Assembly: GCA_031255985.1 (NCBI GenBank)
Contig: JAIRRL010000045.1
Span: 1 to 22,150, forward strand
DNA length: 22,150 nt
Reading direction: 5' to 3'
DNA from: Gracilibacteraceae bacterium
GTDB lineage: Bacteria > Bacillota > Desulfitobacteriia > Desulfitobacteriales > Syntrophobotulaceae
The position numbers and the translations under genes were made by a program. The notes under the pieces are model-generated. The model was not told where the DNA came from and did not search any database. It worked only from the letters and a program-made list of their open reading frames with translations. Shown in pieces: positions 7,909 to 14,927 of the stretch (position 1 is the first letter of the stretch; every line of letters begins with the position of its first letter).

Positions 7909-8913
7909 TCAGTTCAGCATTTTTCTGGCCAAGGTCGTGGCTCCGAACAAAGGAGCGTCTTCCTCCAGCACCACATAAACGGGGATGCCGTCCAAATAAG
8001 AACTGAGACGGCCTTTATCCGCGAAAGCTTCTATAAATAAATCCTCTTTCATCTGGGCAATAATGCGGGGCGGAATGCCGCCGGCCAGGTAAACGCCGCC
8101 GAAAGCCAGGTGGCGGAGGGCCATGTTGCCGGCTTCCGCGCCGAGCAAGGCGGTGAACAGGTCAAGGGCTTCCGCCGAAAGGGAATGGGGATCCTCGGCG
8201 GCCCGCGTCGTTATTTCGGCCGGGGTCGGCAGCGGTTCCGCCAAAATAAAGTTCGGCGCACCGTCTTTTTCCGTCTGCAAAAATTCATAGAGATTTTGCA
8301 GGCCGGCGCCGGAGAGAACCCTCTCCCAGCTGACGTGGCCAAATTTGCGGTGCAAAAACTGCCACAGCCGCCATTGTTTTTCGCTGCGCGGGGCAAAATC
8401 CGCGTGCGGCCCCTCGGAAGCGCAAATCTGCCCGCCGGCCAGCGCCACCGCTTGCCCCAGGCCGGTGCCGGGCGCGAGAATCGCTTTGGTCAGGCCGCGC
8501 GTATCTTCATACGAGGACAGTTTGCCCGGTTTCAGCAGCAGCAGGTCTTTCGGCTTCAGCCAATTGAGTCCGTGTCCGAGGGCTTCCAGATCGTTGACTA
8601 TAGAAATCCGGGGAATAAACGCAAGTTTTTGCTCAATCGCCTCCAGGTCAAGAGTGAGATTGAGATTCGGCAGCGTGCAGCGTCCGCCCACCACCGTTCC
8701 GGCCAGGCAGAAACAAGCGGCGCGAATATTGGTTTCCATCGCTTGGGCTTCTTGCAGGAACCGAAGTACGGAATCTTCAAAAGAAGTGATGCCGCGGCTG
8801 TCGTATTTTTGCCGAAAAAGCGGCTGCCCGCCTTGCGGCGCGTTATCCTCCGCCGGCCAGAGGGCGAGAACGGTTTTAGTGCCGCCCATGTCCGCCGTAA
8901 GCAACAATGCCAT
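7909..8913 (-). CDS. glk: Glucokinase (Glk family)
   Basis: Phosphorylates glucose to glucose-6-phosphate with ATP in the cytoplasm. With the start at 8913 it has 334 residues, close to the usual 320. Motifs in order: phosphate-1 loop TADMGGTKTVLALW (Asp8 to Thr14), the sugar-binding IVNDLEALGHGL (Asn-Asp pair), phosphate-2 ILAPGTGLGQA, the glucose contact ASEGPHADFAPR, and the adenosine-site FGGVYLAGGIPPRI. It lacks the CXCGXXGCXE zinc motif of ROK kinases and fits the E. coli Glk type. The reading frame is open further upstream (to 8997), but AAGGAGG sits five bases before the ATG at 8913, and the extension would overlap the upstream HMA gene. It lies 19 bases downstream of that gene, so they are probably co-transcribed. 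It is convergent with argG. Confidence 0.92.
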   Translation of the reverse strand: MALLLTADMGGTKTVLALWPAEDNAPQGGQPLFRQKYDSRGITSFEDSVLRFLQEAQAMETNIRAACFCLAGTVVGGRCTLPNLNLTLDLEAIEQKLAFIPRISIVNDLEALGHGLNWLKPKDLLLLKPGKLSSYEDTRGLTKAILAPGTGLGQAVALAGGQICASEGPHADFAPRSEKQWRLWQFLHRKFGHVSWERVLSGAGLQNLYEFLQTEKDGAPNFILAEPLPTPAEITTRAAEDPHSLSAEALDLFTALLGAEAGNMALRHLAFGGVYLAGGIPPRIIAQMKEDLFIEAFADKGRLSSYLDGIPVYVVLEEDAPLFGATTLARKMLN

Positions 8914-8932
8914 CATCTCCTCCTTGCTATTT

Positions 8933-9139
8933 TCAAGCGATGCCGAGTACGGTGAATTCTTCCGCCTCGACCGCCCGGCGCAGCGTCTCGTCCGCAACAG
9001 CGCGGCTCAAAACGACGGAAGCCGTGCCGGCGGCCAGATCAACCTCCGCTTTTACCCCGTCGATGGCGTTTAATGCGCTCTCCACCGCCGCCTGGCAATG
9101 CGAGCAGGACATACCTCCGATTTTGATGGTCTTAGTCAT
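8933..9139 (-). CDS. Heavy-metal-associated (HMA) domain protein, CopZ-like
   Basis: A 68-residue stand-alone HMA domain. The metal loop GGMSCSHCQAAVESAL holds Cys12 and Cys15 (CXXC), and the rest follows the ferredoxin-like beta-alpha-beta-beta-alpha-beta pattern (IDGVKAEVDLAAGTASVVL). Members bind Cu(I) or related soft metals and pass them to P-type ATPases or sensors. No copA, csoR or similar partner is within the window; the neighbours are glk downstream and a lipoprotein upstream. AAAGGAGCG lies before the ATG. Metal identity is not readable from the sequence. Confidence 0.88.
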   Translation of the reverse strand: MTKTIKIGGMSCSHCQAAVESALNAIDGVKAEVDLAAGTASVVLSRAVADETLRRAVEAEEFTVLGIA

Positions 9140-9181
9140 GATTTATCGCTCCTTTCATAGTTTATAGCTTTTAGTCACGCG

Positions 9182-9227
9182 GGACGCCGCAACCGGCGTC
9201 CTCTACGGAAACCGGGAATGGACGCCG
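9182..9227 (-). promoter_or_regulatory. Possible alternating hairpin in the leader of the HMA-glk genes
   Basis: Three eight-base segments lie between the upstream lipoprotein stop and the HMA start. The middle one (9194-9201) is a perfect inverted match to both outer ones (9182-9189 and 9220-9227), so two exclusive hairpins can form, with loops of 4 and 18 bases. No T-run follows, so it is not a standard terminator. It could be an attenuator, an RNA stabiliser or chance in GC-rich DNA. Confidence 0.35.
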
Positions 9228-9231
9228 CAGG

Positions 9232-10185
9232 CTAGGCCCGGACTTGAATTCCCGCCAGCAAATCGGTTCGTTCATTCCAGATAAAAAGTTTGTCTCTGTC
9301 CTTGACGGTTTTATCCTCTCGCGCCAGACGGGCGATATAATCGCGCAAATCCGCGTAATCGGAGCCGAGATTTTGCAGTACGCGGTAATACAGCGACCGC
9401 TCCGGTTCGAACCACTGGTATTCCCCGCGAGCCGCCCTGCTGATCCAGTCATAATAAGCGTCGTCAAAGCGCGTGACCGTCATCAGATGCACAGGCAGGG
9501 CCTCATATTCCCTCAGATCGCCGCCGTCGTCCAGATAGCTCAGAATATTCTCCAGCCGCTCTGTTCCCGACGCTTTGAGCAGCGAGACATAGCTGGCGGC
9601 GTATTTGGCTTCGCGCACGAATACTTCCTCATAATACAGGCGTGTTTCCGCTTCCGTTAGCGGGCGGCCGTAGAGCAAATAATCAGTCGCGCCGATTTCC
9701 CGCCGCAGCGTCTCCCTGTAGCGTTCTACATCCGTATAATTGCGCTCCGCGTAAAGCCGGCGCGCGTCCTCCGGGTTGGGGGAGAGAGAAGCGAGACGGC
9801 TGTCGATTTTGGCGTCCTCCTCGGCGAAAGCGGCCGCCGCCCTTTCGCTCAAGGCGCCGTCCCAGCCGGCCTCCCTGGCGATCAGGTAATCGCGCGCGTG
9901 CATTTCCGCGTTGCGCAAAGCGTCCAGACAGCGCTTCCAGTCCGTCTCCCGCTCGTCGTATTCGCTGTGATACTCCCGCACCAAATAAGCGATCATATCC
10001 GTCATCGTCAGTTCCACCCCGTCATAGTCAGCGAGGACGAGAGCGCTATAATCCAGAATCTGTTCATAGGTGAGATTTTGCAGATCAATCACCATCCCGC
10101 CGCTGGCCGGAGCGGGCGGGGCGGGAGAACCGCAGGCGCCCGCCGCCAGCATTATGCAGAAAATGGCGACTATTATTTTTTTCAC
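9232..10185 (-). CDS. Putative lipoprotein with a SurA/PrsA-like layout
   Basis: A 317-residue secreted protein. The N-terminus is a short signal (KKIIVAIFCIMLAAGACGS) with a candidate lipid-anchored Cys18, although the lipobox AGAC is atypical at -3, then a Pro/Ala-rich linker. The body is charged and mostly helical. Its order, a helical region, REIGATDYLLYGRPLTEAE and RLYYEEVFVREAKYAASYVS, then DDGGDLREYEAL, recalls the SurA/PrsA foldases (VTEEEIRxYYEEN, then a parvulin domain opening with a GGDL stretch). A complete parvulin domain is not evident, so isomerase activity is doubtful. This similarity is by eye only. The start is GTG at 10185 with CGGAG seven bases before it. It lies 43 bases after the zinc-ribbon gene and 92 before the HMA gene, probably in one transcript. 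Confidence 0.6.
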   Translation of the reverse strand: MKKIIVAIFCIMLAAGACGSPAPPAPASGGMVIDLQNLTYEQILDYSALVLADYDGVELTMTDMIAYLVREYHSEYDERETDWKRCLDALRNAEMHARDYLIAREAGWDGALSERAAAAFAEEDAKIDSRLASLSPNPEDARRLYAERNYTDVERYRETLRREIGATDYLLYGRPLTEAETRLYYEEVFVREAKYAASYVSLLKASGTERLENILSYLDDGGDLREYEALPVHLMTVTRFDDAYYDWISRAARGEYQWFEPERSLYYRVLQNLGSDYADLRDYIARLAREDKTVKDRDKLFIWNERTDLLAGIQVRA

Positions 10186-10228
10186 GTCAATCTCCGTTCT
10201 TTCCCGGTTTCCCGGCGGAAAAATTCTG

Positions 10229-10894
10229 TCACATCAGGATGTTCTGGTAGTAAGCGTCGTCAATGGCGTCAACCGTAGCAATCATGGTCATGATAAAGAT
10301 GAGACAAACCGCGACGACCGCCCGCCAGCTGACGCCGCCGCTTCTTCTGATATAATTGATCCTTTCAATTTGGTCGCTGAATTCCGCGGCTGTCCGCATT
10401 TTCGTCTGCGCGTGCAGCATATAGAGATAATTGCCGATCAGCCCGGTTACAACCGGTACAACAAGCGACAAACCCGTATATTCCTGCGGTATGATCGCGG
10501 TCAGCCCGATGCTCAAAACAACGAAAATCAAAGTGTATTTATACATTTTGCGGTAAGCGAGCCAGGCCACCCCAAAAAGGAAGGCGCACCAATTCCAGCT
10601 CAACTTATTCCCTCTGGAAAAATAATCAAATTTTTCCATATAATAAGGCTGGCTCTTGTCGATAAAAGCGGCCATATCCGCGTTGGAATATTCCCAGCCA
10701 TGTGACCCGTATGACCCATATGATTCATATGAGCTATTAGCTTCATAAGCCCGGTTCTCCCCGGCCGGTTCATTTTCTCCCTCCGCCGCCGGCGCAAGCC
10801 AGTCCGTGTTTCCCGGCGCGGAAAGGAGAGCGTCGCAGACGGCGCAGTATTCGCGTTCATCGCTGTTAAGCGCGCCGCAATTAGGACAGTTCAT
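10229..10894 (-). CDS. Zinc-ribbon membrane protein with DUF2628-like domain
   Basis: A 221-residue protein with an N-terminal zinc ribbon (CPNCG at 3-7 and CAVC at 17-20). A flexible Gly/Ser/Tyr-rich linker with repeated SYGS-type units follows (about 50-70). The C-terminal half has KSQPYYMEKFDYFSRGNKLS and NWCAFLFGVAWLAYRKMYKY, the signature region of DUF2628 proteins, followed by about three membrane helices. The function of the family is unknown; the ribbon is expected to face the cytoplasm. The frame is open to a TTG at 10900, but AAGGAGG lies almost against that codon and seven bases before the ATG at 10894, so the ATG is chosen. It is the first gene after a strong promoter. Confidence 0.82.
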   Translation of the reverse strand: MNCPNCGALNSDEREYCAVCDALLSAPGNTDWLAPAAEGENEPAGENRAYEANSSYESYGSYGSHGWEYSNADMAAFIDKSQPYYMEKFDYFSRGNKLSWNWCAFLFGVAWLAYRKMYKYTLIFVVLSIGLTAIIPQEYTGLSLVVPVVTGLIGNYLYMLHAQTKMRTAAEFSDQIERINYIRRSGGVSWRAVVAVCLIFIMTMIATVDAIDDAYYQNILM

Positions 10895-10979
10895 ATCCAA
10901 GCCTCCTTATCCGCCGCATAATTCAAAGGGCAAGCCCGGCCGGCGGGCGGCGAAACATATAATTAACCCGGCTAAACAT

Positions 10980-11008
10980 ATGATATATAGGAAAACAAAG
11001 TTTGTCAA
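10980..11008 (-). promoter_or_regulatory. Sigma-A promoter of the zinc-ribbon/lipoprotein/HMA/glk unit
   Basis: Minus strand: consensus TTGACA (11003-11008), 17-base spacer, TATCAT (10980-10985). The leader before the ATG at 10894 is about 80 bases. Its -35 box lies only five bases from the -35 box of the divergent prfB promoter. Confidence 0.8.
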
Positions 11009-11013
11009 GGTTT

Positions 11014-11042
11014 TTGCTTTTTTCGCCGAAAAGGGTTATAAT
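11014..11042 (+). promoter_or_regulatory. Sigma-A promoter of prfB
   Basis: TTGCTT (11014-11019), 17-base spacer, consensus TATAAT (11037-11042). The leader to the prfB ATG at 11073 is about 24 bases. Confidence 0.8.
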
Positions 11043-11072
11043 TAAAAGAAAATTTGTATGGGAAGTGATGAA

Positions 11073-12180
11073 ATGCTTACGGACTGGAAAAAAGATGTGG
11101 AAGCCCTAACAATGCGTTTAGCTGATTTGAGGGTTTCTCTTTGACGTCGCTAATAAAGAAAAGCGCGCCGAAGAATTGGAACAGGAGCTGAATCGCCCCG
11201 ATTTTTGGGACGATCCGGCGGCGGCGCAGACCGTCATGCGCGAACTGACCTCCTGCCGCGACAAAATCGCTCTGGTCGCGGAGCTGCGGGAGCGAACCGA
11301 GGACTTGCAAACCATTTACGAACTCGGAGTGGAAGAAAACGACGATTCCCTGGAAACGGAACTGGCGCAGGGAATTCGGACGCTGGAAAAACGCTTCGCC
11401 AAGCTGGAATTGGAAATCCTTCTGAGCGGCCCTTACGATAAAAACAACGCTATTCTGACGCTTCATTCCGGCGCCGGCGGCACGGAAGCGCAGGACTGGG
11501 TGCAGATGCTCTATCGCATGTACGCGCGCTGGGGAGAACTGCGCGGGTTTAAGACGGAAACCATGGATTTGCAGCCGGGCGACGAGGCCGGGATCAAAAG
11601 CGTGACTTTTTCTTTTGCCGGCGAAAACGCCTACGGCTACGCCAAATGTGAAAAAGGCGTTCACCGCCTCGTGCGGATCTCGCCTTTTGACGCTTCCGGC
11701 CGCCGCCACACTTCCTTCGCTTCGCTGGACGTGATCCCGGAAGTGGAGGACAGCGTGGAGACCGCCATCAACCCGGAAGACCTCAAAGTGGACACTTACC
11801 GCTCCAGCGGCGCCGGCGGCCAGCATGTGAATAAAACGGAATCGGCCGTTCGCGTCACTCATTTGCCGACGGGAATCATCGTCGCCTGCCAGAGCGAGCG
11901 CTCGCAGATTCAAAACCGCGCTTACTGTATGCGCATTTTGCAGGCGAAACTGATGGAACTTAAGCGCAAAGAGCAAGCGGAGGAAATCTCCGGCCTGCGG
12001 GGCGAACAAAGCGATATCGCCTGGGGCAGCCAGATTCGCTCTTATGTTTTTCATCCCTACAGCATGGTCAAAGATCACCGCACCAATGTGGAAACGGGCA
12101 ATGTCAACGCGGTCATGGACGGGGAAATCGACATGTTTGTCGCGGCTTATTTGCAAAACCAGGCGGCGGGGGCGGGATGA
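11073..12180 (+). CDS. prfB: Peptide chain release factor 2, with programmed +1 frameshift
   Basis: RF2 releases finished proteins at UGA and UAA codons. The gene is split: a 23-codon first frame, starting LTDWKKDVEALTMRLADL, ends at an in-frame TGA (11142-11144), and the main frame continues one base later to 12180. Joining at CTT with one T skipped gives 368 residues, the normal RF2 length. The main part holds the stop-codon-reading tripeptide SPF in RISPFDASGRRHTSFA and the catalytic GGQ (residues 248-250) in SSGAGGQHVNKTESAVR. The first frame matches the usual RF2 N-terminus, so the break is not an error. The ATG at 11073 is chosen because GGGAAG lies seven bases upstream and TGG soon follows, as in homologues; an ATG at 11058 is in frame but has no ribosome binding site. 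It has its own promoter and terminator. secA, its common neighbour, is not here. Confidence 0.97.
11130..11145 (+). promoter_or_regulatory. RF2 autoregulatory +1 frameshift site
   Basis: AGG GTT TCT CTT TGA C: slippery CTT followed by TGA and C, a poor termination context, preceded by an internal Shine-Dalgarno-like GAGGG (11129-11133). When RF2 is scarce, ribosomes pause at TGA and slip to the +1 frame, which restores RF2. The E. coli site is AGG GGG TAT CTT TGA C; the codon layout is the same, but the G-run is shorter here. Confidence 0.95.
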
Positions 12181-12208
12181 AAACCCGGGCCGCCGCCCCT
12201 ACTTTTTT
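12162..12208 (+). terminator. Terminator of prfB overlapping its 3' end
   Basis: GGCGGCGG (12162-12169) pairs with CCGCCGCC (12190-12197), and an inner CGGG/CCCG pair extends the stem. A run of six T follows (12203-12208). The stem includes the last codons and stop of prfB and ends just before the cit promoter. Confidence 0.7.
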
Positions 12209-12219
12209 CCGCTGATATC

Positions 12220-12248
12220 TTGTCCGATTTTACAATCTAAGATATAAT
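12220..12248 (+). promoter_or_regulatory. Sigma-A promoter of citDEF
   Basis: TTGTCC (12220-12225), 17-base spacer, consensus TATAAT (12243-12248). The leader to citD is about 75 bases and AT-rich. No clear operator for a CitAB- or CitI-type regulator was recognised. Confidence 0.8.
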
Positions 12249-12329
12249 ATGTCATGAAGAAGAAGGACGGGCTGAAATGCCTGAAAATTTCCTTTTTTCA
12301 AAAAAATAATATGCAGAGGAGTTGTACAC

Positions 12330-12599
12330 ATGAAATTGGTACGTGAAGCGACAGCGGGCGCAACTGAAGCCGGCGACATCGTCATTACGGTACTGCCGGG
12401 CGAAGCTCCGGGCATAACTGTGGATCTGAAAGGCAAATCCGTCGTACTGAAGCAGTTCGGCAACCAGATGAAGTCCGTCATCAAGAAAACGGCGGAAGAT
12501 TTGGGAGTGGAATCCGCGATTATCAAGGCACAGGACAACGCGGCCCTTGATTATACGATTCGCGCTCGGACGCGCTGCGCCATTGAGCGAGCTATCTGA
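12330..12599 (+). CDS. citD: Citrate lyase acyl carrier protein-like (gamma) subunit, lacking the usual serine
   Basis: CitD normally carries the phosphoribosyl-dephospho-CoA arm on which acetyl and citryl groups ride during citrate cleavage to acetate and oxaloacetate. This 89-residue protein fits the family in length and landmarks: ATAGATEAGDIVI at the N-terminus, KQFGNQMKSVI, and DNAALDYTIRARTRCAI at the end. In Klebsiella CitD the arm is attached to Ser14 of AGTLESSD. Here the matching stretch is AGATEAGD, with Ala at position 14 (codon GCC, 12369-12371) and Gly at 15, so neither serine is present. The apparent change from a TCC codon needs only one base. If real, the protein cannot be loaded in the known way. 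The ribosome binding site is GAGGAG before ATG 12330. It is the first gene of citDEF, 18 bases before citE. Confidence 0.88.
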   Translation: MKLVREATAGATEAGDIVITVLPGEAPGITVDLKGKSVVLKQFGNQMKSVIKKTAEDLGVESAIIKAQDNAALDYTIRARTRCAIERAI

Positions 12600-12617
12600 A
12601 AGGAGCGGGATAAAAAA

Positions 12618-13304
12618 ATGAAAAGCCTTATGATTGTGAACGCCAATAACCCGAAAATTTTGTTGGATGCGGTATTATACGGCGCTGACGGTATATTGTT
12701 CGATCTGGCAGAGTCCGTGCCGGACACGGAAAAAGACGCCGCCCGGCTTTTGCTGGCGGAAGCCTTGAATTTCCTGGATTACTCGTCGGTGGAAGCGGTC
12801 GTGCGGCCGAATCGCCCCGGCGAAAAAGATTTTGAGCTTGATCTCCTGGCGGTTGGTCCGGCTAAACCGTGCAATTTCATAGTGCCGGCGGCGACGCCGG
12901 AATATGTGGCTCAGGCCGCCGCTCTGCTCGATCGGGTGGAATCGGAGAATAATCTGCCCGCCGGCGCCATCCGCCTGATTCCTTCCATTGATTCCGCCGC
13001 CGGCGTGGAAAACGTGGCCGCCGTCATCGCCGCTTCGCCCCGCGTGAACGCCGTCATATTTGACGCCAAAAATTTCCTGGCCGATCTCGGCGCGGAAGCG
13101 AGCGGCGGGGAGCAGTTGGTTTACGCCCGCAGCAAAATAGCCGTAGCCTGCCATGTGGCGGGAATCGCTTCGCTCGACACGCCTTACGCCGGCAAGCCGG
13201 ACGGACTGACCGCGGACGCCGAAGCGGCGAAAGCCCTCGGCTTTACCGGCAAAGTCGCCTCCGACGGCAAACAGGTCAAAATCATCAACTCCGTTTTTGC
13301 CTGA
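12618..13304 (+). CDS. citE: CitE-like (citrate lyase beta) protein, short and altered in the active site
   Basis: CitE cleaves citryl-ACP to oxaloacetate and acetyl-ACP in a Mg-dependent TIM barrel. This copy aligns along the barrel but has 228 residues instead of about 290-300, ending at the place where INPRQI and the C-terminal lid normally begin. By eye, against family motifs as I recall them: FDLEDSV is FDLAESV (28-34), PKT is PAAT (90-93), IES is IDS (124-126, a Mg-ligand region), GAEDY is DAKNF (149-153, metal Asp replaced by Asn152), and NPRQI is DGKQV. Asp29 and Arg63 are kept. Catalysis by the known mechanism therefore looks impaired. The frame is intact, AAAGGAGCG precedes the ATG, and base composition matches its neighbours, so it seems maintained. 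It could serve as a structural subunit or act on another acyl-CoA. Confidence 0.8.
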   Translation: MKSLMIVNANNPKILLDAVLYGADGILFDLAESVPDTEKDAARLLLAEALNFLDYSSVEAVVRPNRPGEKDFELDLLAVGPAKPCNFIVPAATPEYVAQAAALLDRVESENNLPAGAIRLIPSIDSAAGVENVAAVIAASPRVNAVIFDAKNFLADLGAEASGGEQLVYARSKIAVACHVAGIASLDTPYAGKPDGLTADAEAAKALGFTGKVASDGKQVKIINSVFA

Positions 13305-13336
13305 GAGATTTTTAAGAAAGTGGGGAGAATAATACG

Positions 13337-14899
13337 ATGAAAAATGTTCTCGGACGGGAATTTCCGGAATATATCGAGGGTTACGGCCAGGTAAAGCCCT
13401 TTATCGGCGCCTATAACAGCTATGGCGACCGGACGACGGTCGGCGCGAAACGCCGCAGCGTCAAACCGGCGCGTCAGACGCCGCCCGGCGAGGAAAAACT
13501 TTGCCAAAGCATAGAGGAACTCTTTGACCGCATCGGCGTCAAAGACGGCATGACTTTCGGTTTTCACCATCATCTGCGCAACGGCGATCATGTCCTCAAT
13601 CTCGTGATGAAAGCCGCGGCGGAGAGAGGGCTCAAGGATCTGCACGTGGCGGCCACCGGCATCTTCGGCTGTCACGCCCCCTTAGTCGACTACATCAAAT
13701 CCGGCGTCATCACCCAGATTTCCTGCAGCTATATTTCCCCCGGCCCGGTGGCTAAAGCCATTACGTCCGGTCTTTTGCAAAAACCGGCGATCTTTCGCAG
13801 CCACGGCGGCAGGCCCCGCGCGATCGAAAGCGGCGACATGCATATAGACGTGGCCTTCGCCGCGTCCCCGACCTGCGATCCTTACGGCAATATCAACGGT
13901 ACGCACGGCAAATCCGCCTGCGGCGTGCTTTCCTATATTTTCCCCGATACGGAATACGCCGACTATGTGGTCGCCGTCACGGACAATCTCGTGGCTTATC
14001 CCGCCCCGCCCCCCATACAGATAACTCAGGATAAAGTCGATTTTATCCTCGTTGTGGACAGCATCGGCGACCCGGCCGGCATCGCCTCCGGCACGACGCG
14101 CGTGACCACCGATCCCATCGGGCTGCGCATCGCGGAATCAGCCGCCGCTTTGCTGGACGAGGCCGGCTATATCAAAGACGGCATGTCCTTACAGACGGGA
14201 GCCGGGGGCGCGTCGCTTGCGGTGGCCGCCTTTGTGCGGGAGCGGATGCTGGCGGGCGGCGTCGTCGGCGCTTTCGGCGCCGGCGGCATCACGTCCTATT
14301 TCGTTCAGATGTTAAAAGAAGGGCTGCTGCGGGCTTTGTTCGACGTGCAGTGCTTTGACCTGGATTCGGTCAAATCCGCCGGGGAAAACCCCGCCCATAT
14401 GCTGATGAGCGGTTCCCTCTACGGCAATCCCCACAGTCGCGGCGCTGTCGTCAATAACCTCGACATCATGATTCTCGGCGCCACCGAAGTGGATCTGGAC
14501 TTTAACGTCAACGTCGTCACCGGTTCTGACGGCGTGATCATGGGCGCGTCCGGCGGTCACAACGACTGCTCGGCCGGCTCGAAAATCGCCATCGTCGTCT
14601 CCAATCTGCTCAAAGGCCGGCTCTGCATGGTGCGCGACCGCGTGACCACCGTCACTTCCCCCGGCGAAACGATCGACGTCCTCGTGACCGACCGCGGCAT
14701 CGCCATAAACCCGCTGCGCACTGATTTGCTGGAAAAATTAAAGGATTCAAACTTACCGATTACGGATATTAAATCCCTGAAGGAGTTCGGGGAAAACCTG
14801 ACCGGCAAACCGGAAGCGGTCGAATTCACCGACAAAATCGTCGCCGTGGTCGAATATCGCGACGGCACGGTGATCGACGTGGTGCGCCAGCCGAAATAA
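13337..14899 (+). CDS. citF: Citrate lyase alpha subunit (citrate CoA/ACP-transferase)
   Basis: CitF swaps the acetyl group on the carrier for citrate, giving citryl-ACP. With free acetyl-CoA as donor, isolated alpha subunits are known to form citryl-CoA. The 520-residue protein is close to the usual length and well conserved throughout: GMTFGFHHHLRNGDHVLN, CHAPLVDYIKSGVIT, FRSHGGRPRAIESG, HIDVAFAASPTCDPYGN, LQTGAGGASLAVAAFV, FNVNVVTGSDGVIMGASGGH, DVLVTDRGIAINP, and a C-terminal KIVAVVEYRDGTVIDVVRQ. In contrast to its CitD and CitE partners I see no lost motif. GTGGGGAG precedes ATG 13337, 32 bases after citE. A hairpin terminator follows. No citC, citX, citG or citrate transporter is present in the window. 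Confidence 0.95.
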   Translation: MKNVLGREFPEYIEGYGQVKPFIGAYNSYGDRTTVGAKRRSVKPARQTPPGEEKLCQSIEELFDRIGVKDGMTFGFHHHLRNGDHVLNLVMKAAAERGLKDLHVAATGIFGCHAPLVDYIKSGVITQISCSYISPGPVAKAITSGLLQKPAIFRSHGGRPRAIESGDMHIDVAFAASPTCDPYGNINGTHGKSACGVLSYIFPDTEYADYVVAVTDNLVAYPAPPPIQITQDKVDFILVVDSIGDPAGIASGTTRVTTDPIGLRIAESAAALLDEAGYIKDGMSLQTGAGGASLAVAAFVRERMLAGGVVGAFGAGGITSYFVQMLKEGLLRALFDVQCFDLDSVKSAGENPAHMLMSGSLYGNPHSRGAVVNNLDIMILGATEVDLDFNVNVVTGSDGVIMGASGGHNDCSAGSKIAIVVSNLLKGRLCMVRDRVTTVTSPGETIDVLVTDRGIAINPLRTDLLEKLKDSNLPITDIKSLKEFGENLTGKPEAVEFTDKIVAVVEYRDGTVIDVVRQPK

Positions 14900-14927
14900 A
14901 TAAAGCCCCGGCGGATATGCCGCCCCG

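Noticed and set aside
11073..11144. prfB as a broken gene or a sequencing frameshift
   Set aside because: The CTT-TGA-C site with an upstream GAGGG is the known programmed frameshift, and the fused product has normal RF2 length.
11077..12156. A 359-codon minus-strand frame
   Set aside because: Antisense to prfB, whose GGQ and SPF motifs and frameshift site are unmistakable.
12254..12343. A short leader peptide (starting MKKKDGLKCLKISFFQ) before citD
   Set aside because: Its ATG lies at or within a base or two of the expected transcription start, it has no ribosome binding site, and it runs into citD out of frame.
12330..13304. citD and citE as pseudogenes
   Set aside because: No stops or frameshifts, good ribosome binding sites, normal composition, and a promoter in front. 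Altered function fits better than decay, though selection tests would be needed.
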